Part shown: positions 42,837 to 51,494 of the stretch, one piece after another
Position numbering within the stretch: the stretch's first letter is position 1
Layout of the letters: every line of letters starts with the position of its first letter
Source of the DNA: an uncultured Gemmiger sp.
GTDB lineage: Bacteria; Bacillota; Clostridia; Oscillospirales; Ruminococcaceae
Reading direction: 5' to 3'
Assembly: GCA_944382785.1 (NCBI GenBank)
Contig: CALWNO010000014.1
Coordinates: 1 to 53,740 of the forward strand
DNA length: 53,740 nt
The notes under the pieces: model-generated
Told to the model about the DNA's origin: nothing
Databases searched by the model: none
What the model saw: the letters and a program-made list of their open reading frames with translations, nothing else
Made by a program: the position numbers and the translations under genes

Positions 42837-43247
42837 ATGGTTAAAAAACATACCCTCCTGCTGCTGGCTTGTCTGGTGTGGACGGCAGCGGGATTCAACA
42901 TCCTGCGCATCGGCCTTGGCTGCTATCCCGGGCGGGTGACCCTTGTCAATCTGTTGCTTTCCCTGGTGGTGTTCGAGCTCTTCCGCCGGTTCATCTTCGG
43001 TCGGCTGGTTCACAAGCACACCGCCCGCATTCTGGCATACCCGCAGGAGCGGAAATGGTTCTGGAACTTTTTTGACGGCCCCTCCTTTGCCATTATGGCG
43101 GTGATGATGTCCGGCGGCATCGGCCTGCGGGTGTCGGGGCTGGCGCCGCAAGGGTTCATTGCGGTGTTCTATTCCGGTCTGGGTGCCGCTTTGCTGCTGG
43201 CCGGGGTCCTGTTCGGTGTCCGTTTTGTGCGGGCAGTGCGGGACTGA
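42837..43247 (+). CDS. Small membrane protein, probable TetR target
   Basis: The 136-residue protein has four predicted helices (about 5-24, 33-52, 78-98 and 105-130). A positively charged loop between the second and third contains FRRFIFGRLVHKHTARILAYPQERKWFW. I do not recognise a family. AAAGGAG lies about 8 bases before the ATG. It follows a TetR gene with a matching operator in its own upstream region, so it is probably induced by whatever ligand relieves the repressor. The TetR terminator lies between, so it has its own promoter, which I could not assign. Confidence 0.75.
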   Translation: MVKKHTLLLLACLVWTAAGFNILRIGLGCYPGRVTLVNLLLSLVVFELFRRFIFGRLVHKHTARILAYPQERKWFWNFFDGPSFAIMAVMMSGGIGLRVSGLAPQGFIAVFYSGLGAALLLAGVLFGVRFVRAVRD

Positions 43248-43270
43248 CCCTCCCGCAAACGAAGGTATAC

Positions 43271-43306
43271 AAAAAGCCCCCTGTCCGTTGGGACAGGGGG
43301 CTTTTG
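43271..43306. terminator. Bidirectional terminator
   Basis: AGCCCCCTGTCC and GGACAGGGGGCT form a perfect 12-bp stem with a GTTG loop, between convergent membrane-protein and HU genes. Confidence 0.92.
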
Positions 43307-43315
43307 CGTTGCTTG

Positions 43316-43591
43316 TTACCGCGCGACCTTTTCCTTCAGACGACCGCTGGCCTTGAAGCCCGGAATGGCGGTGGGCTTGAGCTGGCTGGTGACCTTGGTC
43401 TTGGGGTTGGTGAAGTTCTTGGTCTGGCGCTCGCGCATCTCAAAGCGACCAAAACCGGCGATGGTGACCTTTTCCCCATCCCGGAGGACATCCCCGATGG
43501 TACCGAAAATACCATCCATGACCTTTTCGACCTGGGCAGCGCTCAGACCGGAATCGTTGGCGACTTTGGTAATCAACTGCGATCTTGTCAT
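43316..43591 (-). CDS. hup: HU-family DNA-binding protein
   Basis: The 91-residue protein is a nucleoid-associated HU/IHF homologue that bends DNA. MTRSQLITKVANDSGLSAAQVEKVMDGIF forms the N-terminal helices, GEKVTIAGFGRFE the beta sheet, and the arms contain RQTKNFTNPKT and LKPTAIPGFKASGRLKEKV. All hallmark residues, including the Gly-Phe-Gly turn and the IPxF-like IPGFKAS tip, are kept. AGGAG lies before the ATG. Monocistronic with its own strong promoter. Confidence 0.97.
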   Translation of the reverse strand: MTRSQLITKVANDSGLSAAQVEKVMDGIFGTIGDVLRDGEKVTIAGFGRFEMRERQTKNFTNPKTKVTSQLKPTAIPGFKASGRLKEKVAR

Positions 43592-43621
43592 TTGCTTTTA
43601 TCTCCTGTTTCATCGGGCCGT

Positions 43622-43645
43622 CTGCGGGCTTTCCCTGCCCCGCAG
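43622..43645 (-). other. Stem-loop in the hup leader
   Basis: CTGCGGG and CCCGCAG form a 7-bp stem with a 10-base loop about 20 bases from the predicted transcription start. Confidence 0.45.
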
Positions 43646-43673
43646 GGGGCTTCCGTTTAGATTGTCGCTACCA

Positions 43674-43702
43674 ATTATATGAAAAATATGGCGCAGAATC
43701 AA
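43674..43702 (-). promoter_or_regulatory. Promoter of hup
   Basis: Minus-strand TTGATT (43697-43702), a 17-base spacer, TATAAT (43674-43679). Confidence 0.88.
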
Positions 43703-43752
43703 GGGATTTTGCAAAAAACGGCGGTCCGGAAACAAAAATTGTCAATTGTGAT

Positions 43753-43774
43753 AAAAAGCACCGACAAGGGTGCG
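43753..43774 (-). terminator. Terminator of the pyrimidine operon
   Basis: Minus strand: GCACC and GGTGC enclose 6 bases, followed by TTTTT. It lies 32 bases after the carB stop. Confidence 0.75.
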
Positions 43775-43805
43775 TCAAACTTTGGCGGATTGAGAAAAAT
43801 GTGTT

Positions 43806-46800
43806 TTATTTCACCATGGGATCACGGTGCAAAGTGGCGATATCCACCAGTTCCATCTTGCTGATGTCATGGTCCCCGCGCAGAGCATCCACCAGCACAC
43901 GGGCGGTGTCCAGGGCGGTGATGCAGGGGATGGAAAGCTCGGTGGCCTTACGGCGGAACTTGACCGAATCCCGGTGGGGGTCACGGCCATGGGGGCTGGT
44001 GGAGATGATGTAATCCACCAGTCCGCTTTCCAGCAGATCAATGGCGTTGGGACGTTCCCCGCTGACCTGGCGCACCACACTGCAGGGGATCATCTGGCTG
44101 TTCAGGTAACGGGCGGTACCGGCGGTGCCATAGATCTTGTAGCCGTAGTCATGCAGTTTCCAGGCCAGTTCGGCGGCTTCCTTCTTGTCCGCGTCCTTCA
44201 CCGAGATGATGACGCAGGAGCCGGGGCCGGGGGTCTTGAACTGGTAGCCGGCCGCCACCAGGCCCTTCATCATGGCCTCGTGGAAGGTGGGGGCAATGCC
44301 CAGCACCTCGCCGGTGGACTTCATTTCGGGGCCCAGCATGGTATCCACGCCGTGCAGTTTCAGGAAGCTGTACACGGGCACCTTGACGGCATAGTAGGGG
44401 CTCTTGCCGCCCCGCCACAGGCCGGTGCCGTAGCCCATGTCCTTGAGCTTTTCGCCCAGGGTGCAGCGCACGGCCAGGTCCACCATGGGCACGCCGGTGA
44501 CCTTGCTGATATAGGGCACGGTACGGGAAGAACGGGGGTTGACCTCGATGACGTAGACCTTGCCATTCTGCACCGCATACTGTACGTTGACCAGGCCCAC
44601 GACCTTCAGTTCCCGGGCGAAACGGCCGGTGTAGTCCACCAGGGTGTCGATGACGCTCTGGGGGAAGTCGTAAGGCGGGTAGACGCAGATGGAGTCGCCG
44701 GAGTGCACACCGGTGCGCTCGATCTGTTCCATAATGCCGGGGACCAGGTAGTCCTCGCCGTCGCAGATGGCGTCCACCTCACACTCGGTGCCGTAGATGT
44801 ACTTGTCCATCAGCACGGGGTGGGACATATCCACATGGGCGGTGATGACGCCCATATATTCCACCACGTCGGCGGAGTTGTAGGCCACGATCATGTTCTG
44901 GCCGCCCAGCACGTAGGAAGGACGCATCAGAACGGGATAGCCCACTTCCTCGGCAGCCTTGAGGGCTTCGTCCAGGGTAAAGACGGTGCGGCCCTCGGGA
45001 CGGGGGATGCCGCAGCGCTCCAGCAGCTCGTCGAAGCGTTCCCGGTCCTCGGCCTCGTCGATGGCGTCGGCGGGGGTGCCCAGGATGGGCAGGCCCACCT
45101 CGTCCATATGCTTGGCCAGCTTGATGGCGGTCTGGCCGCCGAACTGCACCAGGCAGGCGTCGGGCTTTTCGGTGGCAATGACGTTGTCCACACTCTCGGG
45201 GTTCAGGGGGTCGAAGTACAGACGGTCGCCGGTGTCGAAGTCGGTGGAGACGGTCTCGGGGTTGTTGTTGACCAGAATGGCCTCACAGCCGTGCTTCTTC
45301 AGGGTCCAGACAGCGTGGACCGAGCAATAGTCGAACTCGATGCCCTGGCCGATGCGGATGGGACCGGAACCAAAGACCAGCACCTTCTTGCGGGACTTGT
45401 CACTGTGGTCGGCGATGAAGCCGGCGGCCTCGTTGTCCTGGTCGTAGGTGGAGTAGAAGTAGGGGGTGCGGGCGGCAAATTCCGCCGCGCAGGTATCCAC
45501 CATCTTGAACCCGGCATGCAGGTCCTTCACCGGCAGCTCGGAGGCGCCGGACAGGCGCAGGATGGTCTTGTCCAGGAAGCCGTACTTCTTGGCTTCCAGA
45601 TACTTTTCACGGGTGAGCTCGCCCTGCTTCAGGCCCAGTTCCAGGTTGGCCAGATGCTGCATCTTGTCCAGGAACCACCAGTCGATCTTGGTGATGTCGT
45701 AGATGACCTTGTGGTCCACGCCCCGCTTGAGGGCTTCATAGACGCAGAAGGCGCGCTCGGAGTCCTGCACATGCAGATGCTCGATGACTTCCTCGGTGGA
45801 GAGCTTCTCGAAATCGGGCAGGGTCAGGGTGTCCAGGCCCAGCTCGATGGAGGAAACCGCCTTCATCAGGGCGTGTTCAAAGTTGTTGCCGATGGCCATG
45901 ACCTCACCGGTGGCCATCATCTGGGTGCCCAGGGACTTGTCCGCATAGACGAACTTGTCGAAGGGCCACTTGGGATACTTGACCACCACGTAGTCCAGGG
46001 CGGGCTCAAAGCAGGCGCAGGTCTCGCCGGTAACGTCGTTGGTGATCTCGTCCAGGGTGTAGCCCAGGGCGATCTTGGTGGCCACCTTGGCGATGGGATA
46101 GCCGGTGGCCTTGGAGGCCAGGGCGGAGGAGCGGGACACACGGGGGTTGACCTCGATGACCGCATACTCGAAGCTGTCCGGCTTGAGGGCGAACTGGCAG
46201 TTGCAGCCGCCCTCAATGCCCAGCTCGGTGATGATATCCAGGGCCGCGGTACGCAGCATCTGGTATTCCTTGTCGGACAGGGTCTGGCTGGGGGCCACGA
46301 CGATGGAGTCGCCGGTGTGCACGCCCACGGGGTCCAGGTTCTCCATGTTGCAGACGGTGATCACGTTGCCCTTGGAGTCCCGCATGACCTCGTATTCGAT
46401 TTCCTTCCAGCCGGCGATGCACTTTTCCACCAGGATCTGGGTGATGGGAGACAGACGCAGGCCGTTGGTGGCAATCTCCCGCAGCTTTTCCTCGTCCTCA
46501 CAGATGCCGCCGCCGGTGCCGCCCATGGTGAAGGCGGGACGGACGATGACCGGGTAGCCGATGGTAGCGGCGTACTCCACCGCGTCCTCCAGCTCTTCCA
46601 CCACCTTGGAGGGCACGATGGGCTGGTGCAGCTTCTCCATGGTATCCTTGAAGAGCTGACGGTCCTCGGCGCGGTCGATGGTGTCGGGGCGGCAGGCCAG
46701 CAGCCGCACGCCGGAACGGTCCAGGAAGCCGCTGCGGGCCAGTTCCATGGATAGGTTCAGGCCCATCTGGCCGCCCAGGTTGGGCAGGATGGCATCGGGC

Positions 46801-47045
46801 TTTTCCTTTTCGATGATGCGCTCCACCACCTCAGCGGTGAGGGGCTCAATATACACATGGTCGGCAATGTCGGGGTCGGTCATGATGGTAGCCGGGTTGG
46901 AGTTGACCAGCACCGTCTCGATGCCCTCGCTCTTCAGAGCGCGGCAGGCCTGGGTGCCGGAATAGTCGAACTCAGCGGCCTGGCCGATGATGATGGGGCC
47001 GGAGCCGATGACCATTACCTTCTTGATTTTCGGGTCTTTCGGCAT
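43806..47045 (-). CDS. carB: Carbamoyl-phosphate synthase large subunit
   Basis: The 1079-residue subunit makes carbamoyl phosphate from bicarbonate, ammonia and two ATP. Two homologous ATP-grasp halves are visible: the first (1-400) starts with KKVMVIGSGPIIIGQAAEFDYSG, the second (about 545-930) with KKVLVFGSGPIRIGQGIEFDYC. An allosteric MGS-like domain (about 935-1079) carries the ATxGTA-like KIYGTAGTARYLN motif that binds UMP/IMP/ornithine in other species. Full length, no breaks. The ATG has AAAGGAGGG upstream and starts 2 bases after the carA stop. It is the last gene of the pyrimidine operon. Confidence 0.98.
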   Translation of the reverse strand: MPKDPKIKKVMVIGSGPIIIGQAAEFDYSGTQACRALKSEGIETVLVNSNPATIMTDPDIADHVYIEPLTAEVVERIIEKEKPDAILPNLGGQMGLNLSMELARSGFLDRSGVRLLACRPDTIDRAEDRQLFKDTMEKLHQPIVPSKVVEELEDAVEYAATIGYPVIVRPAFTMGGTGGGICEDEEKLREIATNGLRLSPITQILVEKCIAGWKEIEYEVMRDSKGNVITVCNMENLDPVGVHTGDSIVVAPSQTLSDKEYQMLRTAALDIITELGIEGGCNCQFALKPDSFEYAVIEVNPRVSRSSALASKATGYPIAKVATKIALGYTLDEITNDVTGETCACFEPALDYVVVKYPKWPFDKFVYADKSLGTQMMATGEVMAIGNNFEHALMKAVSSIELGLDTLTLPDFEKLSTEEVIEHLHVQDSERAFCVYEALKRGVDHKVIYDITKIDWWFLDKMQHLANLELGLKQGELTREKYLEAKKYGFLDKTILRLSGASELPVKDLHAGFKMVDTCAAEFAARTPYFYSTYDQDNEAAGFIADHSDKSRKKVLVFGSGPIRIGQGIEFDYCSVHAVWTLKKHGCEAILVNNNPETVSTDFDTGDRLYFDPLNPESVDNVIATEKPDACLVQFGGQTAIKLAKHMDEVGLPILGTPADAIDEAEDRERFDELLERCGIPRPEGRTVFTLDEALKAAEEVGYPVLMRPSYVLGGQNMIVAYNSADVVEYMGVITAHVDMSHPVLMDKYIYGTECEVDAICDGEDYLVPGIMEQIERTGVHSGDSICVYPPYDFPQSVIDTLVDYTGRFARELKVVGLVNVQYAVQNGKVYVIEVNPRSSRTVPYISKVTGVPMVDLAVRCTLGEKLKDMGYGTGLWRGGKSPYYAVKVPVYSFLKLHGVDTMLGPEMKSTGEVLGIAPTFHEAMMKGLVAAGYQFKTPGPGSCVIISVKDADKKEAAELAWKLHDYGYKIYGTAGTARYLNSQMIPCSVVRQVSGERPNAIDLLESGLVDYIISTSPHGRDPHRDSVKFRRKATELSIPCITALDTARVLVDALRGDHDISKMELVDIATLHRDPMVK

Positions 47046-47047
47046 TC

Positions 47048-48178
47048 TTACAGCCCTCCTTTAACACGATTGATGCGGCGGATGTTCTGGATGAACCGGT
47101 CAAACAGGAACTCGGTGTCCCGGGGGCCGCCGCTGGCCTCGGGGTGGAACTGCACGGTAAAGCAGTTCCACTGCATATACTCCACGCCCTCGCAGGTCTT
47201 GTCGTTGGCGTTCACATGGCTCACCCGGCCCACGCCTGCAGGCAGGGTGCCGCCCAGCACGGCATAGCCGTGGTTCTGGCTGGTGATGAAGGTACGGCCG
47301 GTGGCAAAATCGGTGACCGGCTGGTTGGCGCCGCGGTGACCGTACTTCATCTTGCTGGTCTTGGCGCCGGCGGCCAGAGCGGTGAGCTGGTGGCCCAGGC
47401 AGATGCCGAAAGCCGGGATGCCGGTGTCCAGCATCTTGCGGATATTGGCGATGATCTCGGTGTTTTCCGCCGGGTCGCCGGGGCCGTTGGACAGCATGAG
47501 GCCGTCCGGCTTGAGGGCAGCCAGCTCCTCGGGGGAGGTTGTGCCGGGCAGAACGGTGACGCGGCAGCCACGCTTCTGCAGGCAGCGCACGATGTTATTC
47601 TTGCAGCCCAGGTCCAGCAGGGCCACATGCAGCACCGGACCGCCGTCCTTGGGTTCGGCGGTGGGCTCAAAGGTCTTGGGTGCGGCACAGGTGGTGGATT
47701 TCACCGCCTCGGTGACCGCATAGCCCTGGATGGAGGGCATGAGAGCGGCCATCTTTTCCGGCTCGGCCTTGGGGTCGAACTCGGTGGTGATGGCGCCGTT
47801 CATAACGCCGCTTTCCCGCAGAGTGCGGGTCAGGCTGCGGGTGTCGATGCCCTCAATGCCGATGATGTTATGCTTTTTCAGGAAAGTGTCCAGGGTCATC
47901 TCGCAGCGGAAGTTGCTGGGGGTCGTGCAGGCTTCGCGCACGATGTACCCCCGGGCCCAGATGCGGGAACTTTCCATATCTTCGCTGTTCATGCCGTAGT
48001 TGCCGATCAGCGGGTAAGTCTGGGTGATGATCTGGCCGTAGTAGCTGGGGTCGGTCAGGGTCTCCTGAAAGCCGACCATACCGGTGGCGAACACGACCTC
48101 ACCCACGGTGGTGCCCTGGGCGCCAATGCTGCTGCCAGTGAGCACCGTCCCGTTTGCCAAAATCAGATATGCCTGCAT
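47048..48178 (-). CDS. carA: Carbamoyl-phosphate synthase small subunit
   Basis: The 376-residue glutaminase subunit supplies ammonia to CarB. An N-terminal interaction domain (1-150) contains GEVVFATGMVGFQETLTDPSY. The class I amidotransferase domain follows, with the nucleophile Cys in FGICLGHQ and the catalytic His in SQNHGYAV. The second carbamoyl-phosphate channel feeds both pyrimidine and arginine synthesis. It lies between pyrE and carB, 21 bases from pyrE, on the same transcript. Confidence 0.98.
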   Translation of the reverse strand: MQAYLILANGTVLTGSSIGAQGTTVGEVVFATGMVGFQETLTDPSYYGQIITQTYPLIGNYGMNSEDMESSRIWARGYIVREACTTPSNFRCEMTLDTFLKKHNIIGIEGIDTRSLTRTLRESGVMNGAITTEFDPKAEPEKMAALMPSIQGYAVTEAVKSTTCAAPKTFEPTAEPKDGGPVLHVALLDLGCKNNIVRCLQKRGCRVTVLPGTTSPEELAALKPDGLMLSNGPGDPAENTEIIANIRKMLDTGIPAFGICLGHQLTALAAGAKTSKMKYGHRGANQPVTDFATGRTFITSQNHGYAVLGGTLPAGVGRVSHVNANDKTCEGVEYMQWNCFTVQFHPEASGGPRDTEFLFDRFIQNIRRINRVKGGL

Positions 48179-48199
48179 AGTTTGCCTCGCTTCAAAAAA

Positions 48200-48796
48200 T
48201 TACAGCTTCTGCTTTGCCTGTTCCTTCATCTTGCGGCTGCCCAGGTGAACCAGGGGCAGCTTGCCTTCCTTGCAGATGGGGCATTCATCGGGGGCATAGT
48301 TGGGCAGTTCCAGCTTCAGGGCGCTGGCCAGGATGGGAATGGGAGAGGGGGCGGCAGCGGTGGTGCGGTCCACCACGCAGACGATGCCCAGGCAGATGCC
48401 GCCGGCTTCCTCGATCACGCGCTTGGTCTCCAGACTGGACACGCCGGTGGTGACCACGTCCTCGGCGATGATGCAGCGGGTGCCGGGCTTGATCTGGAAC
48501 CGCTTGAGGGTCATGACGTTGTCCACACGCTCGGTGAAGATGGCGGGCTTGCCGCATTGACGGCCCAGCTCATAGGCATAGACGATGCCGCCCATGGCAG
48601 GACCCACGAACAGGTCCACGTTCATCTCCTTCAGCTTTTCCGCCACCGGAGCCATGACCTCGGCGCACTTGTCCGGGTACTGCTGCAGATAGGCCATCTG
48701 GCAGTAAGCCCCGGAGTGGCGGCCGCTGGAAAGAAGGAAGTGACCTTCCAGAAAAGCGCCGCATTCCTTCAGAATTTCTTTTGCATCTCTTGCCAT
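48200..48796 (-). CDS. pyrE: Orotate phosphoribosyltransferase
   Basis: The 198-residue enzyme joins orotate to PRPP to make OMP. The PRPP loop CIIAEDVVTTGVSSLET is complete, and SGRHSGAYCQMAYLQQYP carries the N-terminal substrate loop. The ATG at 48794-48796 has GGAGGG upstream; the frame to 48988 is not used. The C-terminal tail ends with CPICKEGKLPLVHLGSRK, a CxxC pair found in many clostridial homologues. An internal promoter and leader lie upstream of it, so pyrE-carA-carB can be expressed separately from pyrC-pyrD. Confidence 0.96.
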   Translation of the reverse strand: MARDAKEILKECGAFLEGHFLLSSGRHSGAYCQMAYLQQYPDKCAEVMAPVAEKLKEMNVDLFVGPAMGGIVYAYELGRQCGKPAIFTERVDNVMTLKRFQIKPGTRCIIAEDVVTTGVSSLETKRVIEEAGGICLGIVCVVDRTTAAAPSPIPILASALKLELPNYAPDECPICKEGKLPLVHLGSRKMKEQAKQKL

Positions 48797-48831
48797 CGTA
48801 AAACCCTCCATACTATGTTTCCGTATACCGG

Positions 48832-48882
48832 TTATCCTGTGCGGACACGCCCCCGAAAGCGCACGTGTCCGCTCTTTTCCAT
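48832..48882 (-). CDS. Possible Arg-rich mini-ORF in the pyrE leader
   Basis: A 17-codon frame (16 residues, with four Arg) starts at ATG 48880-48882 and stops at TAA. The start codon would lie only about 5 bases from the predicted transcription start, so it would need leaderless translation; AAGG lies 6 bases before, partly outside the transcript. CarAB also serves arginine synthesis, so an Arg leader peptide is conceivable. Very tentative. Confidence 0.2.
   Translation of the reverse strand: MEKSGHVRFRGRVRTG
48841..48872 (-). other. Strong stem-loop in the pyrE leader
   Basis: GCGGACACG (48841-48849) and CGTGTCCGC (48864-48872) form a perfect 9-bp stem with a 14-base loop. No U tract follows on the minus strand, so it is not a terminator in the pyrE direction. 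Confidence 0.7.
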
Positions 48883-48892
48883 TCTTTGCCTT

Positions 48893-48921
48893 ATGATAGC
48901 ATTGTTTGTATAATTTTGCAA
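48893..48921 (-). promoter_or_regulatory. Internal promoter upstream of pyrE-carA-carB
   Basis: Minus-strand TTGCAA (48916-48921), a 17-base spacer, TATCAT (48893-48898), in the 142-base gap between pyrD and pyrE. Confidence 0.7.
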
Positions 48922-48938
48922 TGTTATTGCATAAATTT

Positions 48939-49856
48939 TCAGTTGTTCCGGGCGCAGCCGCGGATCTCGTCCAGGCTGTGCACCCCATGGGCCTGCATCC
49001 AGTCGGCCATCTCGTTCACGATGCGGGTGCAGGCGCAGGGGTCCAGGAAGTTGGCGGTGCCCACCTGCACGGCGGCGGCGCCGGCCATGATGAATTCCAG
49101 GGCGTCCTTGCCGGTGCTGATGCCGCCCAGCCCGATGACCGGGATGTTCACGGCACCCACCGCCTGCCAGACCATGCGCAGGGCAATGGGTCGCACCGCC
49201 GGGCCGGACAGACCCGCGAAGGTGTTGGCGAACACCGGTTTGCGGCGCTCCAGGTCAATGGCGCATGCCTGGAAGGTGTTGCACAGGCTGATACCGTCGG
49301 CACCGGCGGCTTCCACCGCCTTGCACATCTCGGTCAGGTTCTCGGCCTGGGGGCTGAGCTTGACCACCAGGGGCACGGTGCAGACCTTGCGCACCGCGGT
49401 GACTACCTCGGAGGCATCCACAGCCCGGATACCGAAGGCCAGACCGCCCTGCTTGACGTTGGGGCAGCTGATGTTCAGTTCCAGGAAGTCGATGCCCGCT
49501 TCGCAGAGCATCCGGACCCCCTCCACGTTCTCCTCGATGGTGTGGCCGCCCAGGTTGGCCCAGACGGTGGTGCCCAGGGTCTTCATGGCGGGCAGTTCAT
49601 GCTCGATGAAGTGGGCCACGCCGGGGTTCTGCAGACCGATGGAATTCATCAGGCCGGAGGGGGTCTCGTACAGCCGCTCCCCGGGGTTGCCGGGCTGACC
49701 GTTGAGGGTCAGCCCCTTGCCGGAGATGCCGCCCAGAACCCGCAGATCCTGGATGTCGGCGTACTCGGGGCCGAAGCCGAAGGTGCCGGAGGCCGCGATG
49801 ACCGGGCTGGCCAGACGCTTGCCCAGCAGGTCCACATGCAGATCTACGTCAGTCAA
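48939..49856 (-). CDS. pyrD: Dihydroorotate dehydrogenase, type 1B catalytic subunit
   Basis: The 305-residue FMN enzyme oxidises dihydroorotate to orotate. GTFGFGPEY near residue 24, NISCPNVKQGG with catalytic Cys131 (type 1 enzymes use Cys, not Ser), VVKLSP and VIGLGGI are all in place. The start is TTG at 49854-49856, 9 bases after GAGGAGG, overlapping pyrK by 8 bases. The longer ORF beginning at 49880 precedes that ribosome site. Paired with PyrK, it uses NAD as electron acceptor. Confidence 0.95.
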   Translation of the reverse strand: MTDVDLHVDLLGKRLASPVIAASGTFGFGPEYADIQDLRVLGGISGKGLTLNGQPGNPGERLYETPSGLMNSIGLQNPGVAHFIEHELPAMKTLGTTVWANLGGHTIEENVEGVRMLCEAGIDFLELNISCPNVKQGGLAFGIRAVDASEVVTAVRKVCTVPLVVKLSPQAENLTEMCKAVEAAGADGISLCNTFQACAIDLERRKPVFANTFAGLSGPAVRPIALRMVWQAVGAVNIPVIGLGGISTGKDALEFIMAGAAAVQVGTANFLDPCACTRIVNEMADWMQAHGVHSLDEIRGCARNN

Positions 49857-50634
49857 GGTCGAACACCTCCTCAGCAGCAAAGACCGGGCCGTCCTTGCAG
49901 ACGGTGCGCGGTCCCACCTTGGTCATGCAGGTGCATCCCAGGCAGGCGCCCAGGCCGCAGGCCATCTTCCGCTCCAGGCTGACGATGCAGGGGGTGTTGT
50001 GCTCGGCGCAGAGCTTGTACACGCCCTTCATCATCACATTGGGCCCGCAGGCCAGGATCAGATCGAAGTTTTCGGGATGCAGGATACCGGTGACCAGGCC
50101 GTGGTAGCCCACGGCACCGGAATCGGTGGCCACGCTGACGGCGGCGCAGTAGGGCAGGAATTCTTCCAGCCCGTAGGGTTCATCCCGGAAACCCACATAC
50201 AGTTCCGGCTTGGCGCCGGCGGCGGCCAGCTCCTTGCAGAGGAGCAGTAGGGGCGCGGTGCCGATGCCGCCGCCCACCACGGCCACCCGGCCGGTGCCGC
50301 TCTTGGCGGCTGCAGCCACGTCAAAGCCGTTGCCGCAGGGGCCGGTGAGGGACAGGGTATCCCCTGCCTTCAGGGCGGACAGCTTCTCGGTGCCCTGGCC
50401 CTTGACCTGATACAGAAAGGTCAGGGTGTGGGAAGCGGCATCAAAATCATGGACACTGATGGGGCGGGAGAGCACGGGGGCTTCGTCCGCCGCCCAGCAG
50501 CGCAGCATATAGAACTGGCCGGCGTGGGGCCGGAACTCCGGCCGGGGGTCGGCCCATTCCACCGTCAGGCGGCGGATGTCGGGGGCCACGGCCTGCTGGC
50601 CGATGACCTTTGCCTTACAGTTTATCGCACTCAC
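49849..50634 (-). CDS. pyrK: Dihydroorotate dehydrogenase electron-transfer subunit
   Basis: The 261-residue subunit holds FAD and a [2Fe-2S] cluster that carry electrons from PyrD to NAD. FAD-binding RPISVHDF lies near residue 57, nucleotide-binding VVGGGIGTAPLL at about 119, and the cluster ligands C226-x4-C231-x2-C234-x11-C246 are exact. The start is GTG at 50632-50634 with GGGAGGA upstream, overlapping pyrF by 20 bases. The overlaps on both sides point to translational coupling. Confidence 0.96.
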   Translation of the reverse strand: MSAINCKAKVIGQQAVAPDIRRLTVEWADPRPEFRPHAGQFYMLRCWAADEAPVLSRPISVHDFDAASHTLTFLYQVKGQGTEKLSALKAGDTLSLTGPCGNGFDVAAAAKSGTGRVAVVGGGIGTAPLLLLCKELAAAGAKPELYVGFRDEPYGLEEFLPYCAAVSVATDSGAVGYHGLVTGILHPENFDLILACGPNVMMKGVYKLCAEHNTPCIVSLERKMACGLGACLGCTCMTKVGPRTVCKDGPVFAAEEVFDLD

Positions 50635-51481
50635 TCTGGATATCCTCCCTCATGCGGACACATTCATTATAGGCGGCCTCGGCGTAATCCACACCGGGCT
50701 GCTTCTTCCAGGCCAGCAGGATGCCGCGGCTGGAGTTGACCACGCCGCCGTTGCCCTTGTTCAGGTAGCGGGCGATGTCGGCGGCCTTGCCGCCCTGGGC
50801 GCCGTAGCCGGGGATCAGGAAGAAGGTGTTCTGGTAGGCAGCGCGGATGGCGGAAGCCTCCTCGGTATGGGTGCCGCCGATGACCAGGCCCAGGCTGGTG
50901 TAGCCGGTCTCGCCGATGTAGTCCTGGCCCAGGGCGGAGATGCTGTCCCCCACCAGGTCGTAGACGTGGCGGCCGTCGGCCAGTTTCTGGTACTCAAAGT
51001 CCTTGGCGCCGGGGTTGGAGGTGCGGCAGAGGACGAACACACCCTTGCCCTGGTCCTTGCAGTAGGGCAGGTAGGGGCTGATGGAATCCAGGCCCATGTA
51101 GGGGGCCAGGGTGATGAGGTCGGCCTCGAAGTCGCCGGTAAAGTGAGCCTTGGCGTACATCTCGGCGGTCTTGGCAATGTCGCCGCGCTTGATGTCGGCA
51201 ATCACTGGCAGGCCGGTCTCCCGCACCATGCGCAGGGTCTCGGCATAGGCGCGCATGCCGTCCAGGCCCAAGGATTCATAGTAGGCGATCTGCACCTTGT
51301 AGCAGCCCGCAGCGGACTTGGTGGCGTCGATCAGGGCGCGGTTGTAGGCCACCACGTTCTCCCCCGCCGTCTTGGTGGAATCCACGGCGGATTCGGGCAG
51401 ATAGCTCAGTTCGGTGTCCAGGCCCACGCAGACGGGACCGTTGGCGGCCACGCTGGCATACAGTTTATCCATATTGGTCAT
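50615..51481 (-). CDS. pyrF: Orotidine-5'-phosphate decarboxylase (long/class 2 type)
   Basis: The 288-residue enzyme decarboxylates OMP to UMP, the last step of the pathway. The catalytic DIKRGDIAKTAEMYAKA motif has the Asp-Lys-Asp triad. At 288 residues it is longer than the B. subtilis form (about 240) and is of the class 2 (PyrF type 2) group found in actinobacteria and some clostridia. The ATG has AAGGAGG upstream. It lies 13 bases after pyrC. Confidence 0.95.
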   Translation of the reverse strand: MTNMDKLYASVAANGPVCVGLDTELSYLPESAVDSTKTAGENVVAYNRALIDATKSAAGCYKVQIAYYESLGLDGMRAYAETLRMVRETGLPVIADIKRGDIAKTAEMYAKAHFTGDFEADLITLAPYMGLDSISPYLPYCKDQGKGVFVLCRTSNPGAKDFEYQKLADGRHVYDLVGDSISALGQDYIGETGYTSLGLVIGGTHTEEASAIRAAYQNTFFLIPGYGAQGGKAADIARYLNKGNGGVVNSSRGILLAWKKQPGVDYAEAAYNECVRMREDIQSECDKL

Positions 51482-51494
51482 GGGAAGTGCCTCC

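Noticed and set aside
43827-46754. 975-codon plus-strand ORF antisense to carB
   Set aside because: Same cause: His/Gly/Val-rich shadow of a conserved essential gene, no ribosome site or known domain.
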